Of a stretch of 64,000 bases of DNA, positions 23,801-35,800 are shown one piece after another (position 1 is the stretch's first letter; every line of letters starts with the position of its first letter). The notes below the pieces were generated by a model. It was not told the origin of the DNA, ran no database searches, and saw only the letters and a program-made list of their open reading frames with translations. Both the position numbers and the translations under genes were made by a program. The DNA is taken from contig CAIIXF020000009.1 of the NCBI GenBank assembly GCA_903813345.2, positions 33,640,740 to 33,704,739 of the forward strand, read 5' to 3'. The stretch comes from Owenia fusiformis (lineage: Eukaryota; Annelida; Polychaeta; Sabellida; Oweniidae).

Positions 23801-26800
23801 GCCATCTTAAAAAATGGCGACCTTTACTCGTCATTTTACGATTTTTGCTGTAACTCAAAAAATAGTGGAGCGATTTTGTTCATATTTGGTATGTGAATAC
23901 TATAAGCATTGCACACTGTCTAAAGACACTTTTCGTAGAAGGCGGCCATTTTGAAAAATGGCCGCCATTTTAACGTATTTTACTATAACTCGAAAAGTCG
24001 TGGAGCGATTTTGTTCATATTTGGTATGTGACTACTATAAGCATGGCACACTGTCCTATGACACTTTTGGTAGAAGGCGGCCATTTTGAAAAAAAATTTG
24101 AAAAATGGCCGCCATTTTAATGTATTTTACTATAACTCGAAACTCGAAAGTCGTGGAGCGATTTTGTTCATATTTGGTATGTGACTACTATGAGCATGGC
24201 ACACTGTCCTATGACACTTTTGGTAGAAGGCGGCCATTTTGAAAAGAATTTTGAAAAATGGCTGCCTTTTTAACATATTTTACTATAACTCGAAAAGTAG
24301 TAGAGCGATTTTGTTCATATTTGATATGTGAATACTTTAAGCATGGCATATTGTCTAATAAAACTTTGGGGAGTAGTCGGCCATTTTGAAAAATGGCCAC
24401 CATTTTTATGTGTGTTATTTTACAAGTATGTGTGCGATTTTTCAAAAAATTTAGAGGTGGCTACTTAAAAGCATATTATTTCTTCTGATGACAACTTGGC
24501 TAGTGAGCAACCATTTTAAAAATGGTGGCCTTTCTGGTGTGTTGTTTTATGATATTTGCTATTCATCTGTAAAAATGCCAGCCATTTCTGTTCGATGGGA
24601 TTCGCTACGCTTTGGCGTTGCCGTTGTTCTGGTTTTAAAATTGAAAGGAAGCTCCCTTGCAGGCCCATGAAGTCCCTTTATGTACACTGAGATAACTGTC
24701 AGGCTACCTATGTAGCACCGTTGTTATGAAGAACCATTGTAGTGTAGAACCATTATAATGTAAAGCCATTGTCTCCAAGATTCACCATCTTTGATTACCA
24801 AGGTATGAAGTCAAACTGGTAAGCGAGTATGAGATTCACACCCCTTCACCATCATGCAATATTTGGTAGTATGCACATCCATACAGTTTTGAAATCATCC
24901 TGAATTAACTTACCATTATACAGTACAATGCTGTACATAGTCTTGCATTAAGACCCTCCTTATCTACCTCTCTTTTTATTGGGTTTTGGATATTTGAGAG
25001 GGAAGGGGCACAAGGGCTTTGAGAGACTATACCATACACAACTTGTACCATATGCCACTTATGCCATCTATTTATAGCAGTTTGCATTACGAAGGGAAAA
25101 GAGTTCAAGAAATCGGTGAAACACATATTCAATTATTAAATATATTCAAATGAATGGCTAGATTACAATCTAATGAAATGACAGATAAATGATTCTCATT
25201 TTCCTGTCTGGTGTGACTCAAAGCATATAAATTACTAAATCTTGAATTTATGATTTGGAATAGATTCCTATTATTCTTCACTTACAATTTGAGATTAATA
25301 AAACATAAAACAAATTGGGTTTTGGGAGATAGGGTGAGTGACTCATGGGGCAAAGAACAAGGTATTTTATTTGACCAATGCGCAAAGCGTTTTTTAGTAA
25401 AGATATATAATGAAATTAAAAATAAGATACATGATTGATGCTTTTAGAACTGATCGTTTTATAATTTGAATGTTATACTATGTAATTTTAATATGTAATA
25501 TGCCGCACTGGGACCTAAGGACCCATGTGCCACTGCTGTAAAAGTGTGTGCAAATAAATAAATAAAAATAAAAATAAAGAAAACAATCAGCCTTTTTATT
25601 CAAAAATAATAAGAAATGTGCAGCTTCTGTATCATTTGCAGTGAGTATGATTCTTGATTGTATGGGCACGTATTCAATAAACATTTTACAGTCACAAAAT
25701 CTTAATTGTAAAATCACTAGTTTAACCATTTTTGTTGTTATCGTGTCAATGTTTTAATTCTTATTCATAAAATCGCATTCTGACCTCTGTGAACTTAGTA
25801 TGGCATCTTCTGCAAGGTTGTTCAGTAGAGATTTTTGTTTTCTATTGTCTCCCCTCCTAGGTATTGTGATTTATTTACTTCTATCTATTGTTATAATTAA
25901 ATTATAGTCTTGCTCTTTGGTTGAGAAATGCTCAATTATTTGCACCTGGATGACAAACAATGGTGTCCCTTTAATTAGAAATACCTGAGGAAAGATTCGG
26001 GAGATTCCAACAAAATGGTACATTAATTTTTTAAATTAATATTTTTATAAATTGGGTGAGGGAACGGTGTTGAGCATATGCTATAGAATCGGTTTTATTG
26101 TCTAAAGAGACTTTAATACTTGGCACGATTCTGTCATTTGGAGTATGATATATTAGTGATTATAGTCTAAATATAGCAATTATAAGACAAGGAATATTCC
26201 TCATCTTGACTATTAAAATATATTACTTTTCATGCCCAGCCCCTAACACTTCATGCTTCAGAAGAGCCATACTGTTTTGACTATCACAATAATATCTTTT
26301 AAAATACATGTACATTTCTTATGTGATGTAGAAGGCAGATATTTAGATTTATTAATCTTCTTCTGATATCAATAGAAAATACTATAGAAATAAACTAAGA
26401 TATTGCACTTGTAATTGAAGTTGGTTTATTTTAATACCCTTATAATATATACTGTATGAGAATGTATATGTATCGTCACATCGTGATTCCACATCCCTAG
26501 ATCTTTTACAAGAGTCTATTGTTGACACTTGTTTTACTAAGTAAAGTTGTAATAATACTAGAATTGCAGAATATAGTCAGCTTTTATCTTAGGGGCAAAT
26601 ACAGTACATACATTGTATTGATAAAATGCTCCTATTGTTCCAGAAATTCACTTTAAACCGCAAAATTAATTCCTTTGCATTTACCATGAGTAATGATTGA
26701 ATATTCGAACATGTTTGGAAATGATTTGTTGAAGTTTTATTTATTTTGCCTTGTTACCCCGAGGGCATGCCAAATTAAATTCTCATGATCAAATTAGATT

Positions 26801-29800
26801 TCATGATTTTCTAGATTTCCTAATTTTGACCATTCCGGGAGGGTATATTTTTTATTCTGATTTAATTAATAATTGTGAATATCCATTTGACTGTTAACAT
26901 TTTAGTGATTTTTTTAACATAATTACTTCAATTATCTTAACTTTTATAAGAAATGTTCATTCTTTCAACTTGAGTTCCCTCCAAATGGAATTTATGGTTT
27001 TACTCTATTCAAAACTTCTGTTTTATTCATATTTTTTCATTTCATTTGTATCAATTATCCATTTATTCTAGTTGAATAATTTTAGTTATGTTTAGTTTTT
27101 TATGATAAAATAATTACATGGATACAAATTATTCGTATTTGTTAAACATGAACACCTGTAAACTTTGGATTTTGGTTTCCAGGTGACCTCGGATTAGCAA
27201 ATTGACCTTGACATTGTTTTAACTCAATATGCGAGTTAGACTTTCACTAGGAACATAATCCTGCTTAATTGATTAATACACACATAAATTAGAGTGAATA
27301 TTGACATAATAATATTTTGGTTTATAACTTGTTCCAGGTATTTTGTTTCTGAATGTATTATATTTGTGTTTATTAGACCAGGAGATCTTATTCTTTTATG
27401 ACTTTGTATTGAGCCATGTGTTCATTATTGGCAGAGTTTCTTGATTGGTTTCATAAGATAGAGGTCAAAACTGGTGAAAACGGCTCATGCCTTATTGAGA
27501 GATACCTTGGCACATGCAGACACTTACAGTGCCCATCCCACATTCTGGCAGTTTTCTTTAATTTCTTTTTCTTTTCAATTCTTTAATGTTTGTTGACTTT
27601 TATAACAATTCATAAAATAGAATAAAATAGAATGAAGTGAAGTTGCTTTGTTCATCTATTGTCATGGAAACCCTTTTGGGATGATGCTGCAGTTCTTTTC
27701 AATTGGACAACCCTTAACAAAATTTGGGATATATTTCCTCGTTGAAATTAATAACAACCGAATAAGGAAACAAACATATCCTGTTTAGAATATTGTATCT
27801 TATTAATGTGAGTTTTGTCTAAACAATCATGCAATATGACAAACATTAATTTTTGATTTAAATGTTCATGATAAAAATACTTAAGGTATCTGACTCGCTA
27901 CAAACTGGTCACTTTTATTAAGGTCCCATCCCAGATTGTTCAGATTTCTCCATTCATCCATTCTTTTGTAAAAGCTCATTGAAAATATATTACTGTAACA
28001 ATAGAATGTAATTTTCACCTCAGAGCTCTACATTTTTAAGAACAGGTCAAAAAAGGTTGCGCTGAATTAGATTCACAGGCAAAATGGTAGAGTATTAACA
28101 ATGGGATGGTGGTGTCATTTTTGAGGAGGTCATAAAAAGGTTGTGTGAAATTGCCAAGTCTTTTTGTTTGGTAAACTGGACATATTTCTTACTAATGTTA
28201 TGAACTCTAATTCACCTAGAATTCATAATTGCGTTTTGACTTTTTGAGAGATATTTGTTATTATTCTTTGTGTTTCTCCATCTGCCACGATTCTAAGATA
28301 AATCAGATACTGACAAGCTAAAGCAATGTCATGGAAACTATCAAAAAAACTCTGTCAATAAAATGTAATAATGATCATACATTTATGCTCAAAAATAATT
28401 GTAATTGATCATATTCTATATAAAGTTATATCATATGATTCAATAATTTTCAAAATAAATAACTTAATCAGTGGATAGATGTTGAGTAAGGTCATTATTA
28501 ACCAAGTATTTATAATGACATTAAAGTGTCTGTACTTATATATAAGCTATGCATAAACTCTCCCAAAACATATAAAAATTAGTATGAATTGTATCAAAGT
28601 GAAGAAGACTTTGGAGAATATTTGGTAGATTACTATATTTTGAAATTTATTTGCACTCATTATTCAAAAATTAATATTTTGTTAAAAACTCTCACCACGA
28701 AAAGAACCACAAAATATGAAATAGAAGCTATTTTATACCTACTGGTTTTTATTTCATGACTAAATATTCTGAAAATGACCAAATCTTTACCTGACCTGTT
28801 AACTGTTTATTTTGTCCTGGTTTACATTTATTCAACTTGTCCACACATTTTCACAATATTTATCTTCTCAGTTCTTCTACTATTAGCAGAACCAAAACCC
28901 TTAGAAAAATACATGAGGGAATTCCAATGGGCGACATTATTCACATTTTACATGGAATTTTACAGTTTAGTGCTTTATTTTTTTAATCACTGTTAATCTT
29001 CTATTTAGCAGAGTCTGCATTCTTCATTTCATGCTTTTTCCTCTTTTGCTTACTTTTCAATTTCTAGGAACTGAGCAATTTTATGTTATAAGAGGTGCCA
29101 ACCTGTTGACCATGTACAAACCTGTTTCCACCTATATAACTACAGTGAAACCTGTAAAGTGATACACCTCTTCAAATAGAACACCTCTGTCAGTAGAACA
29201 CTTCAGTTCCAAGGCCAACTTTCTTAATGTTAAATGAACCTCTATGAATGGAACACCTCCCAAGTGGAACACTTTTTAGATGTACCAAATGTGTTCCACT
29301 TAGACAGGTTTTACTGCAATGTGCTTGTATACAGTATATTGCAGCAATGTGGTTTCACTTCTTGCGACCCTTGGCAAGATGTGTTATCCATTTACAACGA
29401 ACAGGCTACTCACTCTTCTTGAAATAATCACTTTATCTGGAGGACACTTGCTTTATTCATAATTTTTGATCCTTCTTAATTTGATAAAACACAGAAATTA
29501 GATAGATGGATCAACGTTTATAAATGAGTTCAAATACCCAAAATACAAAACAATATGATATAGTACAATACAACACATAGAATACAAAACAAAATATCAA
29601 AAAAGCACACAATGTAAGCACCCAGAACCACAGTCCTGTATTACATCCATCTTTGCAAATTTATACCACTTGTATCATAAAAGACCCCCCACCCCCATCT
29701 GTTTCTCATGCAATTTAGAGCTGTTGAAACATCTTAGAATACTCAAGTTTGTATCAATGCCTTTAATCAACCTGGGACAACAGAATTTGATCCTTTTACA

Positions 29801-32800
29801 AACGTTACTAAATTGTTGCCATGTTTTTGAGAATCTGAGTCCACTATGAAGAAAGTAATGTGATATGGTGTAAAATGTTACTACAGTCATGCATACATGC
29901 ATCTGGTGAATAAACACTAAACCTAAAGGTACAGCAAACACTAGGGGAGTGTTGAGAGTATAGCTTTTCTTATAAATTGTCTCACAAAAGTATTATATTT
30001 TCTGATGATGCTTTTGATGCAACTGCAAAAGAAATAAGTCTTCAATGCCGACTTCTTGCAAAATATTATGAGCTACTATAAATTTTCCCAAACGATTTTC
30101 AGTTTCAATGTGTTGTTTAAAAGTGTTGTCTGTTGTCCAGATGATAACCTATGAATGTGCTATGAATCACATATTGAATTTGTTATCTACTCTTCAATAA
30201 CCTTCCAAGATTGATACATGTACGTTGAAAGATTGAAAAGTATTCTCAGTTATTTGACAATGGGCAAGTATCACATCCCCGGGACTACATCTCGATCTAT
30301 CAAGGTATTATATATGACTGAAGGAATACTCTTTATGCAAGTACCAAAGTGTCAGTATGTCAATTGAAATTTTTATAAATACTTTTGACATAAAAGTACC
30401 AGTGTATATTCTATTGCATATATTCACATTTCCGTTAGTCTTTCATCATATTTCTGGACCCCCTGCCCATCCCATCTACTTGTTCTTCAGAGGTAGAATG
30501 TGTAGGGGCGGCCAGGAACTTTTAGCAAGATATTATCTCTATTCACTTGGCCGGGGAGTATAAAAATTGCAAATCAGAAGAATTAAGGTCTATCATCATT
30601 TCTATGAAGCAGTATACTGTTTCTATTGATGGGTCCATTTCATTTTGACACATTGTAGTAAAAGTGTATTTTAGTCACAGCTCTCTGTCAAACAGTTGTC
30701 AACATTTCAAATGATAAAGCAATATTTGAGAACTTTATTAAACTTACAAAAAATTGAGTTGATGAAAGTGTCAAAATTCTCAGCTTTATTGTAGGACTTT
30801 GGTTTAAACCTTTATTCCATAGAATTATATTAAATAGAGATATTTTGAGATTTTGTCAGGTGTAATTTTAGAAACAAGAAATTAGTGAAATGTTGTATTA
30901 ATAAGACTCCTTTGAAGATAATTATTTTAAGTAAGTCTTTATTGAATCTTTAAATTTTCAATAATGTCTTCATGTATCTGTCAGAAAGTGATCTCTAAGA
31001 AGACACCTGGGCTAAGTATATAATTATAAGAAAGCGTTGCACTTTAAAGTAGAAACAATCATTTTTTTTTATTTCATTAAAACATAATAACATTTGTACA
31101 TATTCGTGGTCGTGACACCTACATAGGTATATAATTGACCACATCATTTATTAAGGAATGAAGTGAACGACTCTAAAAATTGATATGAATTGTGTCACTT
31201 GTGCAAAAATAATTTTGTACCTTGAGATAGTAAAATTTTTAGAAATAACACTAATGTGGATGTCCATATTCATTATTTTAGCGTGACTGCTATAAAGAAC
31301 CAATTACCACCTAGATCACCACATTCTCGTTAAAATAAATGATCACGGTTCTATAAGGGATTTTATGAGATATTAGATTTGGTGGGTAAAGGACATATTG
31401 GTTTAAAAATAATAAATCCTGATTGCACTTATACCTCTGATATTAGCTTCAATAGAAGAAACTCTTATATAGTTATGGACATCTCTAAATGGATGTACCT
31501 TTTGAACAAAAACTTTACCTGTCCAGAAGTGGTTTATTGAGTATTATATGTAAACATAGGCATATGACCATTCTCAATTAGTATGATATCTGAAGTATTC
31601 TGGCATTTGAAAGTGAATGGAGTTTGACTGTTCCTCACAGGTGCACCCAGAAAATATAACATATCTGTCAAGATCGGGATATTATTAAGTTTTGATTTAT
31701 TCGTGTAATTGTTACTCAGCAAATAAGTGTTTACTATAAACCTGATTTAATTTGAGTTTCATATAGTGGGATGTCGTGATGTTGCAAATAGTCTCATCAA
31801 ATGAGAAAGCACTTGATATAATAGGGCCAATGTAAGAATACAGTTGTACAGTAAAACTGATGTATGTGAACAACTTTCTGAAGTTAACACCTGAGCAATA
31901 GTTTCAGTTCAGTTCTTCATTTATTTTGGAAATACCATGGATTAAGCATGTTAACCATTTTTTATGTCAAAATCCACCATATCGAGATAACTTGGACACT
32001 GTGGATAATAGAAAGTAAAATTAAAACATGATATGATTAATTGCTATGATATGTAATCTTATGACCATTGGTCAACATGGTTATAATGTTTTTATAATTT
32101 CATTGAATGATATTCAGTGACCCAAGCTATTCATCAAATTGTAACCACTTTCAAACCACAAATGGCTATTCATGTGCGATAATACCTCTTTTAAGTGCCA
32201 CATGATCCAACCCATTTTATTAAAGAAGTAAAGTAGAATCCATATAAGGTACATGAACACCTCTCTACCTATACATGTACTTATTATGTCACCACCAGAA
32301 GTGGTGAAATATTAGGAGAGTCACTTTTTGTGTTCAGCGGTCTGTGTCTGTAACACATGGCAGGTTGTGACATTTTGCATGCTAATGCCTCATTTTATTT
32401 GTGATATTTTCTGTGCTTGCAGTTCTGGTACTTCACCTATGGAACAAAGGATGTCCTGGAGAGAGAATGTAAGAATCTCCACACCAAACTCAAGGTAATA
32501 CCTGCTATCCACACCCTAGTACTATGATATATACCACTTGTCATATTTATGTAATGGTGTGGTTGTCATCACAATGCGATTGTGTTCCCATGGAGACAAT
32601 TGTTTAGTTAGACCATCAATTAAAATTAGCAAAACAAAAATACAGCTATATAAACTATCACTGCATTTCAACACTAGAGAAATGTACACTTTGTAAATAT
32701 CTTTAAAGAAGTGACATCTCTAATTGGTAGTTGTCCATAAAGGCCGGCATCGGGATCCAATATGACTTTTGCCATGGAAACTGATTAGTTCTTATTTCCT

Positions 32801-35800
32801 CAAAGCTGGATATTTTCAGTGTTTGTTTCTATAGTTACATAATGGTGGGATATGAGGCGGGATTCTTAATTGATTTGAGGATGGTATTGTGTAACAACTG
32901 CCAGGAACAAGTGGTTTCCTATTGGATATTATTCTGACATCTCGCCTCTTGTATTTCTTGATCAGATAGCATTTGACATAAAGTCTTTACCCTAACCCCA
33001 CTCCACTGTAATCTATGTTTTACATTTATACAACTTTGTAGACCAAGGGGTCACAAGGGTTTGATACCAATTTCACTGGGTCAAAACTCTCCTGAAATGG
33101 TGCTTGATTCTTGACAGAGAATAGTGCCTGGAGAGAGGGGAAGGGAGGGGAAAGTGTTAACACAAGGATTCTATACAAGACTCAACTTGTCCAATATAAA
33201 AGAGAGACACTAGACTCAGATGATATCAGATTAATTCTGGAATGCCAGACAAATTCTCATTTCTCTAAATGTAGTCAATATTTTTAAAAGATCTTTGATA
33301 TCCCATCTTATTCAATTCACTGATGATAAATAAAGCTTGGGGTAGTAGGATGACATGTGTGATTGTATCTGAGGAATTGTCACTTGCCTCTCAAAAATGT
33401 CATCTTGAAATGTGATTGAAACTTGGCTGAATAAGCATGTTTTATGAAATTGAACTTTTATAACAACCCTTTGTTTTCGAATTATAAAATAATACATTAT
33501 AAAGTGGCAGCATAGTTAACATATATAATATTCAACTAAAAATAAAAATTGGATAGACCATCATGAATTTGGACTAGTATATTGTCATACAATGTTAAGG
33601 ATGCCAAATGAGATTGTGAATAAACCCTTCCACTAGAGGCTGCTGAAAGCAGAAACCTGATGCAGTATAAAAATTAAAAGAACTTAAGATCCCTGCACCA
33701 GGGAAGACTATTGAAGTAAAGTCTATTGAATATAAGCTTATATTTTGTAAAGGTGAACCAAAACAAACTTTTTTCAGGTGTGTTTTGATCTTGTCATCTT
33801 TTCAATAGTTTGATGCTAATTTGATCATATCTATTTATATTTACATGATTGGGTGTATTCTATCATGTTGCTGTATTTCATCTGATCATCTTTCATATTA
33901 AAATAAGTTTGAACAAAGCATGGTTTCAAATTGTGGTCTCGTTGTGTTTTGTGGTGCCAGAATTCTACCCTTTGTGAGACACCGACTCTATCTACCTCTT
34001 TGACTTAAAGAAATTCATCATTTCATAAAATATTTTGCTTATAAGTAGCTTTAACATCAAATTCAAATTCAAACTCCCATGACAGGCCATGTAATTTACA
34101 TGTGAGATTATTAAGATCATAAAAACATCAAACGTATAAAATTATCTGTATTAGTCAGAGGGGTGTATAGCTAGAGAATATGGATTCAGAGTATTTGTTG
34201 GCACCAGCATTCCAGATCTCAGGTCATAATGGTCACAGGTCATATCCACCAGATAATTAAATATCTCAAAAGACAAAGTGAGCCCCAGATTCTGTGGTTA
34301 TCAGAAATCCTCATGGAAATGAATCACTTCCATACATAAATATTTCATATTTGTATTTTAAATAAATTAACTGTTATTGTAAAATTTCATTGGTATTCAT
34401 ATTTTATGGGGATTTATGAAAATGTATTGTAGAGGGAACATACATGATGTTTTCCCTGAAATTGTTATTGGAAGTGCCAATAATTAAATAGTACAGGACA
34501 TGTTTATTTCTAAGAAAATAATAACATGTCATTTTAATATGGTTCCTGTAAATCAAATTGAAATTAATGATATGTTTTGAAACAGCCATATGCACTGTAT
34601 AAACAGCTTGTGTTTTTATACATTGAAACAATATAAGTTTGTGTTTTTAATGAAACTGAACTCCAATATGAGTTGATGGTGAGAAATACTCATTAATCAA
34701 GTCGTGCAGTCAAATTCAGTTCAGATTTAAGAAAGCCCTCGGTGAACAATTCTTGAACCTTTCTTGGATTTGGCCAGTTTTGTACATTGATTGCATTGTG
34801 ATCTGTTGGCACATAACAGTCGATGTATATACCTTAGTGTAAAGGTCTTTTGCACTAATTCTTAATTACAGAATTGAATTTTTTCCATCATTGTAAATGT
34901 GGAAATAGAAAACAATATACTGATGAATTCCTTAAAGAAATGTTGCAAGAAATGTACCCCTGAGATTTTTCATTCTACATGTACTTGATTTACCTAACTA
35001 GCTATTAAACTGAATACTTTTCTTATTCTTCAGATTATATCTAACGCTTTGAAATTTGTGGCTTGATCTTGAGGCTTGATCCATACATAATGAATGGTAC
35101 TAGGCAACAATATGAATTAACAAAACCTGGTACAATCTAAACCCAATGCTTTTTAGGTTGTGCTGGATGGTAAAGAGCTTAAACTACCAGAGATTGAGGG
35201 ACTTGTCATTCTGAACATCAGCAGTTGGGGAGGGGGTTGTAGACCCTGGGGGAACAGTCAAGGAAAATTCCCAACTCCAAGGTAATAAGGTTTACCCTTG
35301 ATAAGAACTTTGCATTTTCTGCCTCTATGAAGACAACATTCATTTCACATTTTGCCTCCAATGAAAGATCGCAAAAGCTACATTTGAGTTATTTAAAATA
35401 TCTTATCAGTTTAAAAAATATAAGATCAACTGGTGTAATCTTGCCCTAGTGTGGTCACATTCTGATACTGATAGAAAAATATTGCTGTGTACGGACAGGA
35501 AGAGATGCAAAAGTAGTTTCATGCCATCGACAATATGATGATTTTAAAATTGATTTTTTGCCCACCCTGTACTAGATGAAAAGAACAATACAAAACATAT
35601 TAGTGTAAAGGCAATTAATTTATATGTGACTTATAAGTAGAGAGTAAAAAAGACAGAAATGTCACAGATGTTAGTGGCATTTCCTATACATTGTCTCAAC
35701 TAAACAGGAAAGTCATTCACTTTTTAAATGAAAATTGAAACCAATTTTACAAAAAAAGTTTATACATTTATATACAATAAGTACATAACCATATTTCATT

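Larger units (their letters stand above)
24637..32285. other. DGKE intron, mostly unassigned
   Basis: A+T-rich intron DNA with no gene that I can support. It contains a retroelement-like tail (25440-25595), a small TIR repeat (29142-29316) and short decayed frames only. Confidence 0.55.
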